From assembly GCF_002874535.1 (NCBI RefSeq), contig NZ_CP025025.1:2651526-2715525 (forward strand): a DNA stretch of 64,000 nucleotides, given 5' to 3'. The DNA comes from Mesobacillus jeotgali (GTDB lineage: Bacteria; Bacillota; Bacilli; Bacillales; Cytobacillaceae). Shown piece by piece: positions 1 to 7,996 of this stretch. A model generated the notes under the pieces. The model was not told the origin of the DNA and did no database searches. It was given only the letters and a program-made list of their open reading frames with translations. Numbering within the stretch: the first letter of the stretch is position 1; each line of letters begins with the position of its first letter. A program made the translations under genes and the position numbers.

Positions 1-8
1 GAAAATAA

Positions 9-1097
9 ATGACAAAAACTAAATTTCAAGAAGAACTTATACATATTCAAAATGAATATAAAACTTTATTAAAAAGGGGACTAAATGAATGGGAAGACGA
101 ATATTTTGTTGAATTTATTGAAGAAGTAAATCTCTTTTGGAAACAAAATGAGCCTGTATTGTTAAATATCTATAATTATGAATTTCCTCAAATAGATACA
201 GTTTTCCTTACAGCAGTTACAAAGATTGACCTAGAATATATGCAGCATTATTCAATGAAAATAACTGGAAGTATTTGTTTGATAGACGACCCCTTAATTA
301 GTTATTTAAATCTTTTGAACCGAGAAATACCTAAAAGTATGAGAGAAAAACTTGCATCCGTTGCCCAGGCTAATATAAATGAATCTTTAAGGCTAATTGA
401 TAATTGCCCTAATGACTTTTTTATTTTACCTATTCGAACAATAATACCAATTGATATAATTACGAAAGCTTCAAAGCAATTTTTTGTATCACTTTTTAAT
501 AATATATCGGATACTGAAGATTACTTTAAAAAGATTAAAACTTTCAATGATATTGAACAGAATTTAAAAGATGTAGTAAAGACATGGGTATTATTTGGTT
601 GGAATGATAATGGGTATCGCAATGGCAGTTTAAAAGAGAGATTTGATGATTTTGTGAAGGCAGAATATATAGGTAACAAAAATAGTACAGCTGGTGAAAT
701 ATTTTTCGTTTCACAGATAGGGTATATATCACAATCAATGAATATTTTATTTACTATGATGGAACTTAATTTTGTCCCTTATGTACGTGGAATTGTGCCT
801 TTTAGATATCTAACAATTCTATATACCAGTCTCAAAGAAAGTTTGAATTTAAACTTAGATATTCAAATGGTCCGAACTAGTATTAGCTACTTTTTTGAGA
901 GAGTCTTTGATTATAATTTAGTTTCAGAAATTTCCTACAACGAATATATAAAAAAGATAAATGGTTTAAGTTTGTACAAATATGTTGAGGATGCTTTATC
1001 ACTCATTAACAAAGAGTTGGATGAAATAAGTCTTAGACAGATAAATTTAACAGTCGAACAGTTTTATAAAAATGAATTTTTAGTATGTTTAAAATAG
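9..1097 (+). CDS. Unknown 362-residue protein
   Basis: I do not recognise a family. The product is acidic and aromatic-rich, without a signal peptide or clear membrane segment; one central stretch (about residues 236-262) is moderately hydrophobic. A terminator follows directly, so it is probably a single-gene unit. It converges on yokU and lies outside the integrated element, yet it is AT-rich like the element's cargo. The upstream region is cut off by the window edge, so the start at ATG 9 cannot be confirmed with a ribosome binding site. Confidence 0.7.
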   Translation: MTKTKFQEELIHIQNEYKTLLKRGLNEWEDEYFVEFIEEVNLFWKQNEPVLLNIYNYEFPQIDTVFLTAVTKIDLEYMQHYSMKITGSICLIDDPLISYLNLLNREIPKSMREKLASVAQANINESLRLIDNCPNDFFILPIRTIIPIDIITKASKQFFVSLFNNISDTEDYFKKIKTFNDIEQNLKDVVKTWVLFGWNDNGYRNGSLKERFDDFVKAEYIGNKNSTAGEIFFVSQIGYISQSMNILFTMMELNFVPYVRGIVPFRYLTILYTSLKESLNLNLDIQMVRTSISYFFERVFDYNLVSEISYNEYIKKINGLSLYKYVEDALSLINKELDEISLRQINLTVEQFYKNEFLVCLK

Positions 1098-1127
1098 CCG
1101 TTAATCATATTTTCGGCTATTTTTTTA
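1092..1127 (+). terminator. Rho-independent terminator of the first gene
   Basis: The arms AAATAGCCG and CGGCTATTT are separated by 13 bases and followed by a T-run. They overlap the end of the unknown gene. Confidence 0.85.
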
Positions 1128-1299
1128 TGATTAATTATTTACCGTAATACTTCTCCTTATGATCCTTAACGATAGGTTGCGTTAGCATAGATATAATTGT
1201 TGGTAGTAATAATCTACTACGCATTAAGCAAATAAAGATTTCCTTATTCCACATTATTCTTTTATTTATATATTAACCAAGATAGATTTTATCACATGA

Positions 1300-1325
1300 C
1301 AAAGGCACCCATCGCTGAGTGCCTA
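1300..1325 (-). terminator. Terminator of host yokU
   Basis: GGCAC and GTGCC arms bracket CCATCGCTGA; on the minus strand the hairpin is followed by a short T-stretch. An almost identical hairpin follows the second yokU copy at 44766-44793, so the duplicated unit extends to its terminator. Confidence 0.65.
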
Positions 1326-1342
1326 ATAATTATAAAGTTATT

Positions 1343-1624
1343 CTAAGAAGAAAAATCAAAATAATTTCTCTTCAACAATCTAGGTAGTTCCGTTAATTCC
1401 TTAAAACTTATCGTATTGCTGATTATCCTTGTATCCACTAAAAACAATTGATCTTCAATTTCCTTTGTTACGTTTTCAGTCTGGTACACCATGTCACATT
1501 CTCTACAATTAACGGCAGGTGTTGATGTAATCTCAATCGCCCTCGAACTATCAGGCAACTCCCAATAAACCGTTCCTTCCCCGTTGATTGCTTTTCCGCC
1601 GCACCATTCACAGTTTATATCCAT
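1343..1624 (-). CDS. yokU: YokU family protein with YgiT/MqsA-type zinc finger (host copy)
   Basis: A small protein with two CxxC pairs, CEWCGG near the N-terminus and CRECDMVYQ about 30 residues later, the pattern of YgiT/MqsA-type zinc ribbons. The molecular role of YokU is unknown. I place the start at ATG 1624 because GGGAG lies 7 bases upstream; a GTG six bases earlier also opens the frame. It follows the 3' remnant of kamA, as the intact pair does at 44807-46518, so it was the distal gene of the kamA operon before the 53.7-kb insertion cut it off from its promoter. Confidence 0.85.
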   Translation of the reverse strand: MDINCEWCGGKAINGEGTVYWELPDSSRAIEITSTPAVNCRECDMVYQTENVTKEIEDQLFLVDTRIISNTISFKELTELPRLLKRNYFDFSS

Positions 1625-1660
1625 ATTCACACTCCCTATTCACTGGCTTTTGAGCTTTCC

Positions 1661-2071
1661 TTAAGGAACTTCCTGGCTATCCACTGATTTGTTTTGTTGT
1701 GCCAGAAATTTCTTTTCCTTCAGCTCATCGCGCTTCTCACGTTTATCTTTTAAAGAAGAATGTGTTGAATCCTCTTGATATTTCTTTCTACGATTTAAAC
1801 GGTTAAGGTCTTCTGGGATAAGGTTGAATTTACTTTCGTTCATAACTGCAGCTATACCTACATTAGATTTATACTTATCATAATCATTGTAGATTCCATT
1901 GAAATAGTCATCCGCTCGGCCGGGTACGTAATTCTCCGGTTCAGGATATGACGTAATCACTCGTTCAAAATTTCGCAGCACCACTTTTTCTGTACTTTGT
2001 GAAATTAGATAATTTGGTTGTAAGGCAATCTTTCCTCCTCCACCTGGAGCATCGCAAACGAAGGTAGGGAC
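1661..2071 (-). pseudogene. kamA: kamA 3' fragment (C-terminal third of lysine 2,3-aminomutase)
   Basis: From 2071 downward the minus strand reads VPTFVCDAPGGGGKIALQP and continues to the normal C-terminus, colinear with the intact copy at 45091-46518. PGGGGK carries the lysine that binds PLP in this family, so the catalytic co-factor site is here, while the radical-SAM half is 53 kb away at 55795-56795. There is no start codon of its own at the junction; an internal ATG at 1984 opens only the last 107 residues. Upstream of 2072 the sequence is element DNA. The clean break at one codon is best explained by site-specific integration. Confidence 0.93.
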
Positions 2072-2076
2072 GGCGT
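2062..2076. other. Left attachment junction of the integrated element
   Basis: Plus strand TAGGGACGGCG here matches TCGGGACTGCG at 55793-55803. The common GGGAC (2067-2071) is the only uninterrupted identity between element end and host gene, and it falls on the same kamA codons (V-P) at both ends. A short shared core is what large serine integrases leave, since attB and attP need match only around the crossover dinucleotide. Confidence 0.8.
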
Positions 2077-2235
2077 TTTTTAAAGTAAGTATGAAATCCC
2101 CAAAAAATCAGATCTTGATATGGCTTTGGATTGCATAGTATCGTTGTATTGCGAAGCAAATGACTATATTTTTTTTCGTCTTTCTTCTTCAACATAAGCA
2201 CCCTTATGCTTAAGTGAATTTATTCACAAACTTTT

Positions 2236-2298
2236 TACAGGAATGCTGCCCCTTTAGTTCAATAAAAAAGGCATATATCCTAATTGGACCTATGCCTC
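2236..2298 (-). repeat. Array repeat 1 (A+B), element-proximal end
   Basis: Part A has arms GGCATATATCC and GGACCTATGCC just after the VOC gene. Part B is of a variant type that begins ACAGGAATGCTGCC, shared with the copy right of the IS110 element (35100). Confidence 0.8.
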
Positions 2299-2315
2299 GA
2301 TTGTCTTAAACAAGG

Positions 2316-2669
2316 TTAACACCTACATACCATCAAATGATTTCCATAAGGGTCTTTGAAATTAAACCAATGATTATGCTCTATTTCTGTTGTTAATTCA
2401 ACATTCTTATCCTTCATAAACTGATAGGCTGCTACAATATCGTGGGCATTAAAATGAAAAGCTGGAGTTTTAAAAATATTCTCTTCTGAATAGATCTTGC
2501 TATCCAATACAATTCCAGTTCCATTCGTTGTTGGTATAATAAATAAATGTCCAAATAAAATCTCACCTTCTGCTTCTAAACCCAAAATATCACAATACCA
2601 ATTCCGTGCTTCTTCCACATTACTTACAGGAATAAAGACTGTTCCGATTTGATTTAAAACAGGATTCAT
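2316..2669 (-). CDS. VOC/glyoxalase family protein
   Basis: 117 residues with the single-module VOC (vicinal oxygen chelate) pattern: IGTVFIPVSNVEEARNWYCD at the N-terminus and a closing HNHWFNFKDPYGNHLMV, where the late DPYGN turn is typical. Such proteins act in metal-dependent glyoxalase, dioxygenase or antibiotic-binding chemistry; substrate unknown. It is one of four VOC genes in the first 10 kb. AGGAGG precedes the ATG. It is followed by repeat 1, whose A part serves as terminator. Confidence 0.85.
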   Translation of the reverse strand: MNPVLNQIGTVFIPVSNVEEARNWYCDILGLEAEGEILFGHLFIIPTTNGTGIVLDSKIYSEENIFKTPAFHFNAHDIVAAYQFMKDKNVELTTEIEHNHWFNFKDPYGNHLMVCRC

Positions 2670-2731
2670 TGAAACCTCCTAAAATAGAATATATTAATAT
2701 ATTTCGCTTTATTTTATATTTCTCCTTTTTA

Positions 2732-2808
2732 TTAAACTAACCTGCCCCGTTAGTCCAATAAAGAAAAGGCTTATTAAAATCTCCAAATCATATATGCTTC
2801 AGTCTTTT
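2732..2808 (-). repeat. Array repeat 2 (B, with decayed A)
   Basis: B is nearly perfect: TTAAACTAAC and GTTAGTCCAA around CTGCCCC. The A part is only a loose AT-rich hairpin. Confidence 0.7.
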
Positions 2809-2814
2809 TGATTA

Positions 2815-3141
2815 CTATTCCAATGGGGGATACTTCACACCCGTATCCATTCCTGAACCTCCCTTGAATACAAGGAGAACTACACCTCTACTTTTAACCC
2901 AACTATATTGATAAATAATACCTGGATCATCCATCAGTTCTACACTAATTTCATATCCCCCTTGCTTGTAGTCCTTTAAGTACTTTTTACTCTCTATCGT
3001 CTCTTCTGATATTCCTTGATTTTTCATATATTCTTCAATTTCCCGATTTGCCAAATGTTTTTCAACTGGATACTCGTATAGGATAAAGCATAGAATTGGA
3101 ACGGAAATAAATAATGTTAAAGCAATTGTTAACTTATTCAT
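2815..3141 (-). CDS. DUF3139 family small exported protein
   Basis: About 108 residues from ATG 3141, with AGGGG upstream. An N-terminal hydrophobic segment (about residues 4-23) is followed by an extracellular domain with the family-like EIEEYMKNQGISEETI helix. The family is common in Bacillus; function unknown. The ORF can be opened three codons earlier, but the ribosome binding site favours this start. Confidence 0.75.
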   Translation of the reverse strand: MNKLTIALTLFISVPILCFILYEYPVEKHLANREIEEYMKNQGISEETIESKKYLKDYKQGGYEISVELMDDPGIIYQYSWVKSRGVVLLVFKGGSGMDTGVKYPPLE

Positions 3142-3282
3142 AATACACACCCCTAAACGGCATTAGAGGGGGTTATATGTAAAATTCCCTCTTAAGTGTT
3201 ATATTACACCAGAAGGGATTTTTAGGATAGTTGAAGAATTCACTTTATTTCAGTACCAGTAAAACTTATTTTTTGTAGCTTA

Positions 3283-3366
3283 TTAAATAAAACTGCACCT
3301 TTAGCTTAAAAAGGAATTCAACAAAAAAGGTGGCTGATCCTTTTTGGATTAACGCACCTGATGCCA
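3283..3366 (-). repeat. Array repeat 3 (A+B)
   Basis: A has arms GGTGGCTGATCC and GGATTAACGCACC; B has loop CTGCACC. It follows the signal peptidase gene. Confidence 0.85.
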
Positions 3367-3386
3367 ACAATATAGATAACCAGTTA

Positions 3387-3932
3387 TTAGTTATTTACGA
3401 TTTTAATTTCTTTTATAGGATAATAAACAACATTTGTTGTCCCTACTACCTTCTCCATTGGTATCGCTCCAATATCACGGCTGTCATTGCTTTCCCTTCT
3501 GTTATCTCCCAATACAAACAAACTATCTTTAGGGACAGTATCACTACCAACAGCGGTCTCCTTTAAAGTGAATGAGTAAGTTAAAGTTCCATCAATAACT
3601 CTTTTCTTATATTTTTCTAAATAAGGTTCGTTGTAAGCTTTCCCATTTATATATAAAACATCATTTTTATACTCAACACTGTCCCCTGGGAGTCCAATAA
3701 CACGTTTTATGTAATCTCTACCATCTGGGGCGTGAAACACAACAATATCAAATCTTTTCGGTTCCCCAATTTTGGTTACAATCATACGATCCTTGTCTTG
3801 GAGAGTAGGGCCCATAGAATGGCCGTCAACAACAATTGGACTAAAGAAAAAAGTGCGAATAATAAATACTAAAACAATTGCAACCATAATAGATTTTAAC
3901 CATTCAAACGCTTCACTTTTTTTCTTAATCAT
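3387..3932 (-). CDS. lepB: Signal peptidase I
   Basis: 181 residues. One N-terminal membrane anchor (about 14-31), then the Ser/Lys catalytic dyad: serine in DGHSMGPTL and lysine in DYIKRVIGLPGD. The later GDNRRESNDSR box is the third conserved region. It cleaves signal peptides of exported proteins at the outer face of the membrane. The length is normal for Gram-positive type I (Sip) peptidases. GGGAGG stands before the ATG. As a cassette cargo it would be a redundant copy of a housekeeping enzyme. Confidence 0.93.
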   Translation of the reverse strand: MIKKKSEAFEWLKSIMVAIVLVFIIRTFFFSPIVVDGHSMGPTLQDKDRMIVTKIGEPKRFDIVVFHAPDGRDYIKRVIGLPGDSVEYKNDVLYINGKAYNEPYLEKYKKRVIDGTLTYSFTLKETAVGSDTVPKDSLFVLGDNRRESNDSRDIGAIPMEKVVGTTNVVYYPIKEIKIVNN

Positions 3933-4005
3933 TACTTGCCCTCCCTTAAAATGACGAAAATAATATCCTTATTTTACCATAACCACTTGGATATTCATTA
4001 TTTTT

Positions 4006-4036
4006 CTTAAGCTATTCTGCCTCGTTAGTCGAATTA
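4006..4036 (-). repeat. Array repeat 4 (B only)
   Basis: CTTAAGCTATTCTGCCTCG followed by TTAGTCGAATTAG. No A part; a GC-richer stretch of unknown nature (4037-4110) lies between it and the next stop codon. Confidence 0.6.
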
Positions 4037-4129
4037 GAACAAAGACCGCTGCCACCGCGTTCTTCCTTTTTATTGTTTCCGCTTTGTTATTCAAGGTCGG
4101 ATTTTCGCTAATGCACTACTATTCCCCTA

Positions 4130-4531
4130 TTAACCTGTTCTATATCCTTTAATTACATATCCGAGAAAAATAGAAATAACAATAGAAAGCCAGTGTATAA
4201 ATCCAATAATGATAGACAGTATTCCTGCTCCCAGATCATCATTTTTATATGGATTATTAAAAATACTGTACCAAATGGGTGATAGAAGAACTTGATACAA
4301 TATATAAGGCAAAAAGGGAATTAAAAACAAAAGGTACCAATAACCTAAATTAACTTTTGAGTTAATAAAAGAATAAGGAATGATTAAGAACACCGCTATT
4401 CCAATATTAAAATAAATGCTCTCTAACCTATCATTATTGTATATAAGGTTAGCCCAAAATAAATCCACTATTGTGTATAGAACGAATAAGATATTTACCG
4501 ATACAATAGTCTTCAAGTCAACTTTATTCAT
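4130..4531 (-). CDS. Four-helix membrane protein, unknown
   Basis: 133 residues with four hydrophobic segments (about 9-29, 41-55, 64-84 and 104-128). No family recognised. AAGGAG precedes the ATG. A single-gene unit bounded by repeats. Confidence 0.7.
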   Translation of the reverse strand: MNKVDLKTIVSVNILFVLYTIVDLFWANLIYNNDRLESIYFNIGIAVFLIIPYSFINSKVNLGYWYLLFLIPFLPYILYQVLLSPIWYSIFNNPYKNDDLGAGILSIIIGFIHWLSIVISIFLGYVIKGYRTG

Positions 4532-4556
4532 ACTTTCTCCTTAAGAGTAGAAGACC

Positions 4557-4611
4557 CTTCTTCAACAAACAGATGGCTCAAGCCTTCCCGGATCAACGCA
4601 CACGCTCAACA
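4557..4611 (-). repeat. Array repeat 5 (B-A hybrid, internally deleted)
   Basis: The left arm of B (CTTCTTCAACAAAC) joins directly to the right arm of A (CCTTCCCGGATCAACGCAC), as if recombination had removed the middle. Confidence 0.65.
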
Positions 4612-4622
4612 ATAATTAAATG

Positions 4623-5264
4623 TTATCTAAACACTTCATCTATTTCGTCCTTGTCGTAATCTAATATCCAATCATTGTATGTATTATAAAGGTCTCGTAT
4701 AGTTTCAGGTGAAGTAGCAAGCAAATCACATCCTCTATCATCGTACACATGAAAAATGGTTTCCCTACTAATATTTAAAAAGTATATCCTATGAAAAATA
4801 CTTGGTTGGATTCCTAAATCCTGATTGCATACTGCTTTTAATAATGAAATGTATCTCATATCAGATACTTTGCATTCAAGGGTAAACCTATGTGTTTTAT
4901 ATTTTCCGTCTTCATCATCTTCTGGGAAAATATTAGGCATTTCTGTATGCCTCAATTTATATAGGACTGATTTTTCATATATATATGGAGAAAATATTCT
5001 CGCTTTATGTTTATAGGCTTTTCCATCTCCAAAATCATTCACATCTACTACAACAAGAATTTCATCGTCTTGTAAATGCACTGATTCAAATAACGTGACA
5101 GCTCTCCTATAAACCCCTTGTACATAAGGACTATTTTCGCAATGGTACTCTCTATCCCACTCTACTCCTAACTCGAACCGTATGCCGATATCCCAGTTAT
5201 AAAACAAGGGTGGTCTAAGAATCAAGTTCGGGAAATTTACATTCATATAGTCATTTAAAACCAT
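4623..5264 (-). CDS. DUF3885 domain protein
   Basis: 213 residues. The N-terminal FPNLILRPPLFYNWDIGIRF is the signature of DUF3885 proteins, soluble proteins of unknown role common in Bacillaceae accessory regions. No signal peptide or membrane segment. Bounded by repeats 5 and 6. Confidence 0.75.
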   Translation of the reverse strand: MVLNDYMNVNFPNLILRPPLFYNWDIGIRFELGVEWDREYHCENSPYVQGVYRRAVTLFESVHLQDDEILVVVDVNDFGDGKAYKHKARIFSPYIYEKSVLYKLRHTEMPNIFPEDDEDGKYKTHRFTLECKVSDMRYISLLKAVCNQDLGIQPSIFHRIYFLNISRETIFHVYDDRGCDLLATSPETIRDLYNTYNDWILDYDKDEIDEVFR

Positions 5265-5300
5265 ACCTGTACCTCAATTTTCACTTTAAGTTTACCATTC

Positions 5301-5378
5301 CTTCTTCAACATTACTGCTTCGGTTTCTTTAATAAAGAATGTACAAAAAGAGACTAGCGCAGCCATTAAGTGAAACAA
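5301..5378 (-). repeat. Array repeat 6 (B, decayed A)
   Basis: B reads CTTCTTCAACATTACTGCTT then CGGTTTCTTTAATAAAG. The A remnant keeps GACTAGCGCAG and an end resembling TTAAGTGAAAC. Confidence 0.65.
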
Positions 5379-5409
5379 TTTCATAAGCGTATGAGCCATC
5401 TTTTCACAC

Positions 5410-5571
5410 TTAGGAATCGTTAGAATTTTTATTTTTTCTGGCAAAAAGATAAATTAAGATTCCGGCTACAAACATTAAAAATGCTATCAAAATTGGCCCC
5501 ATTTTAAAAACGATGAATAAACTGGAAAAACCCATAAGAAATTGTCCTAAGAATCTTTTGTATTTGGTCAT
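5410..5571 (-). CDS. Small membrane protein, 53 residues
   Basis: ATG at 5571 preceded by AAAGGGGAG at good spacing, stop TAA at 5410. Two hydrophobic segments (about 11-21 and 25-43) and a basic-polar tail ending RKNKNSNDS. No family recognised. It fills what would otherwise be an empty 330-base gap between repeats 6 and 7, so it is probably the cargo of its own unit. Confidence 0.65.
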   Translation of the reverse strand: MTKYKRFLGQFLMGFSSLFIVFKMGPILIAFLMFVAGILIYLFARKNKNSNDS

Positions 5572-5629
5572 TGAACTCTCCCCTTTAAGGTACTACTTCT
5601 AATTCTTCATTCACATAATTATCTCCTTC

Positions 5630-5712
5630 TTGAATTAAATTCTGCATTTTAGTTTAATTAAGGAATTCAAAAAAACATCAATCCCTCCCGGATCAACGCA
5701 CGTTTTAGTTTA
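5630..5712 (-). repeat. Array repeat 7 (A+B)
   Basis: A has ATCAATCC and GGATCAACGCACG around CTCCC; its outer end overlaps the stop codon region of the next gene. Confidence 0.8.
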
Positions 5713-6081
5713 AGAATTATCTATGGTCTTTTTTGGACTTTTTAATGTTGTTCCGACCAACATGAGTAAAGCTCCTGCAAATTGAACATAATAAAATTTG
5801 GGGCTAATCCCTATAGGTGCAAATGCTCCTAACAAAATCAATACCAAAGCAATACTTGATATTATCTCTCCTATAGAATTTTTATCAAATTTTTCAATAC
5901 CGAGAAATGTACTGATAAAGATTAAAAATACTCCAAGTAAATAAACTACACTAAAAAACATTAAAGAAGAATCAACAATAAAAATACTCAATAAACTTAT
6001 GATTACTCCTAATGCACATACTTTGGCTCTCTTTGATAAACGACTAAAAAATTCAATTCCTCTTTTCAACAATTCCCCCAC
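5710..6081 (-). CDS. Four-helix membrane protein, unknown
   Basis: 123 residues with four hydrophobic segments. The frame can begin at GTG 6081; a TTG a few codons in has a better-placed GGTGGGGG. The TAA stop touches the outer end of repeat 7. No family recognised. Confidence 0.65.
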   Translation of the reverse strand: MGELLKRGIEFFSRLSKRAKVCALGVIISLLSIFIVDSSLMFFSVVYLLGVFLIFISTFLGIEKFDKNSIGEIISSIALVLILLGAFAPIGISPKFYYVQFAGALLMLVGTTLKSPKKTIDNS

Positions 6082-6114
6082 CTCATTAAGCGTTTTACCT
6101 TAGTTATTCAATTT

Positions 6115-6176
6115 CTTGTTCAACATAACTGCCCCTATAGTTTAATAAACAAAAAGTGCTGCCGCAGCACTAAAAG
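6115..6176 (-). repeat. Array repeat 8 (B with short A variant)
   Basis: B arms show TTCAACATAA and TATAGTTTAA. The A hairpin is a perfect short one, GTGCTGC-C-GCAGCAC, with flanking A-tracts, not the usual GGATC type. Confidence 0.75.
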
Positions 6177-6225
6177 AGTGGACCTTCCCGTACCTGAATG
6201 AGGGAATCAGTGACAAATTGAAAAA

Positions 6226-6413
6226 TAAGCGGAGAAATTCCCCCTAATTTAAAAAAAGCTCTAAAAATAGCTCAATTAGACGGAGAAATTCCGCCTATCG
6301 ACTCGAAAAACAAGAAAATGGCCAACTATGCTCCGCTTAACCGGAAATTCTCCCCTTATTTACCTACATCCGAGACAAATTTCGCAGTATAAACGGAAAA
6401 TCTCCGCTTATTG
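6226..6413. repeat. Cluster of four GGAGAAATTCC palindromic repeats
   Basis: Four imperfect palindromes of about 20 bases lie in a gene-free stretch between repeats 8 and 9: near 6226, 6276, 6331 and 6390, with cores such as GCGGAGAAATTCC and CGGAAAATCTCCG, two in each orientation. They are unrelated to the array repeat. No open reading frame with a ribosome binding site lies in 6177-6469. Confidence 0.55.
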
Positions 6414-6469
6414 TAAGTCTTGTTGGTCACTCAAAAAAGGATAATACCTCCATTTTTTTAAAAACCATT

Positions 6470-6558
6470 CCTTCACTAACCTGCACCGTTTGTTTAATAA
6501 GGAATTCAGCAAAAAGGGTCCTTAATCCTTCTGTATGAACGCACCCTTTAGTTGAAGA
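6470..6558 (-). repeat. Array repeat 9 (A+B), contains a stop codon
   Basis: B has TTCACTAAC and GTTTGTTTAA; A has GGTCCTTAATCC and ACGCACC. The outer core TTCTTCAACTAAAGGG encodes the last codons (Phe-Phe-Asn-stop) of the neighbouring gene. Confidence 0.8.
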
Positions 6559-6796
6559 AACTTTTATCACTCTTTTTTCTTTCAATCAATGTCCAAACTA
6601 CATATATCAAAAAAGACACACCAAACACTATCAAGAATCCATTTGTAATCAAGTTAAAATCTAATTCATTTATCGTTTTAACTACTTCACCGTTTTCCCC
6701 CATATGATGTATGGTCCATCCGTTATAATCAAGGAAAAAGTATGATAGTATGATACCGATTACTAATCCGCCTAATAATGAAAACCAAACTTTCAT
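6548..6796 (-). CDS. Two-helix membrane protein, 82 residues
   Basis: ATG 6796 is chosen because AAGGGG lies upstream; the frame opens 16 codons earlier. Hydrophobic segments at about 4-22 and 51-68 flank a polar loop. The C-terminus ends FFN and its TAA is part of repeat 9. No family recognised. Confidence 0.65.
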   Translation of the reverse strand: MKVWFSLLGGLVIGIILSYFFLDYNGWTIHHMGENGEVVKTINELDFNLITNGFLIVFGVSFLIYVVWTLIERKKSDKSFFN

Positions 6797-6846
6797 AAAA
6801 ATCATCCCCTTTTGCATACAATATATTCCACATAATTTTTCCAATT

Positions 6847-6915
6847 CCTCTTCAACAATCCTGCACCTTTACTTTAATAAGAAGTCAAATAGTTCCTAAT
6901 CCTTGGTTTAATCGG
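6847..6915 (-). repeat. Array repeat 10 (A+B, A shortened)
   Basis: B: CTCTTCAACAATCCTGCACC then TTTACTTTAATAAG. A keeps only CCTAATCC-TT-GGTTTAATCGG. Confidence 0.65.
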
Positions 6916-7332
6916 TTACTTAAATAAATTAGAAATCCATTTAGGGTCTGAGGTATTTAATAGATTTAAAACGTTAGTGGCAATCTGTTCATAATCTTGT
7001 TTTGTTTTAGCAACTTCATAATTAAACCATATACCATCTTCTTCTTCGGACATTGCCCCTAATCTAAAACGTTGATTAACGTGATGAGCAGTCACTTTAT
7101 TTGGTTTTATTCCTTCACCCCAGTCCATTGTTATTCCTTCTAATGGACAAATTGCCAATTCAACTACAAACGAACCTCCCCATCTGTTAAATTGAAAAGT
7201 AATTAAATCTATGTTGTCTTCATTCTTCCTTCTAAAATGGGGGAATGAACCTTTAAATCCTTGCTCTTTTAAAACTGGAATAACAATATCTTCAATTGTT
7301 AAATCCATATTCTTTCTTTGTTCTGAGGACAT
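6916..7332 (-). CDS. DUF4304 domain protein
   Basis: 138 residues. The N-terminal pattern IVIPVLKEQGFKG...FRRKNEDNIDLITFQFNRWGGSFVVELAI is that of DUF4304, soluble proteins of unknown function frequent near polymorphic-toxin immunity and in Bacillus accessory DNA. No membrane segment. Single-gene unit between repeats 10 and 11. Confidence 0.75.
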   Translation of the reverse strand: MSSEQRKNMDLTIEDIVIPVLKEQGFKGSFPHFRRKNEDNIDLITFQFNRWGGSFVVELAICPLEGITMDWGEGIKPNKVTAHHVNQRFRLGAMSEEEDGIWFNYEVAKTKQDYEQIATNVLNLLNTSDPKWISNLFK

Positions 7333-7398
7333 TTATTACCCACCTTATTGAAAAGAATTAACGTCTGAAGATTGTATATACGCTTATTTTCACAATAC

Positions 7399-7464
7399 TT
7401 CTTCTTCAACATTACTGCTCCGTTAGTTCCACAAACAAAAGAGGTGCTGCTGGCACCTCAAAAA
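7399..7464 (-). repeat. Array repeat 11 (B with short A variant)
   Basis: B has loop CTGCTCC; A is the perfect short hairpin GAGGTGC-TGCT-GGCACCTC followed on the minus strand by a T-run. Confidence 0.8.
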
Positions 7465-7479
7465 TAAACCTATAAGATT

Positions 7480-7857
7480 CTATCGGCAAACCCCTAAAGG
7501 ATTATTATCTGGATCGAAAAAAGTAAAAAATCTAGTTGCCCCATCTCCACCAATTGAATTTACCTTTACTCCCTTCTCCAGTAAAAGTTTGTGGGTCTCT
7601 TCTATGTCATTAGGAATAAAATTATAGTATTTCCCCACCCCAAAATTATTTTCTGGAAACTTCATTGGTTGATGATTTGGGGTTTTAACCAAACATACTA
7701 CAGTTTGAGATTGTTCCCCAATTCGCATCACGGCTGCATCTTCTTCAATATAAATTAATTTAAATCCAAGTATTTCTTCATACCACTTTGCAGACAATTG
7801 AGGATCCGTAACAGGAATAAAAACTCCTTCCATACCTTTAAAGAGGGCAGTTGTCAT
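7480..7857 (-). CDS. VOC/glyoxalase family protein
   Basis: 125 residues of one VOC module: MEGVFIPVTDPQLSAKWYEE, GFKLIYIEEDAAVMRIG, and the closing FFTFFDPDNNPLGV. The substrate cannot be inferred. It is about as divergent from the VOC at 2316 as unrelated family members, so it is not a recent duplicate. Confidence 0.85.
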   Translation of the reverse strand: MTTALFKGMEGVFIPVTDPQLSAKWYEEILGFKLIYIEEDAAVMRIGEQSQTVVCLVKTPNHQPMKFPENNFGVGKYYNFIPNDIEETHKLLLEKGVKVNSIGGDGATRFFTFFDPDNNPLGVCR

Positions 7858-7918
7858 ATATCCAGCTCCTTGTAAAAAATTTGTTTTACGTTTACAATTC
7901 TACACATTTGTTATGTAA

Positions 7919-7993
7919 ACCTTCTTTAGCTAACTGCATTATTTATTCAATAAGAAAAAGCCACCTGGTACATTTGGCAGCTGTTCTTGAACA
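7919..7993 (-). repeat. Array repeat 12 (B, A variant)
   Basis: CTTCTTTAGCTAACTGCATT then TTATTCAATAAG. The A part has GCCACC and GGCAGC as a weak hairpin and ends TTCTTGAAC. Confidence 0.6.
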
Positions 7994-7996
7994 ACA

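Noticed and set aside
1965-2201. 78-residue minus-strand ORF at the left junction
   Set aside because: It is an out-of-frame reading across the kamA remnant and element end; the kamA frame explains the sequence.
3330-3566. 78-residue plus-strand ORF
   Set aside because: It starts in a repeat and is the antisense shadow of the signal peptidase gene.
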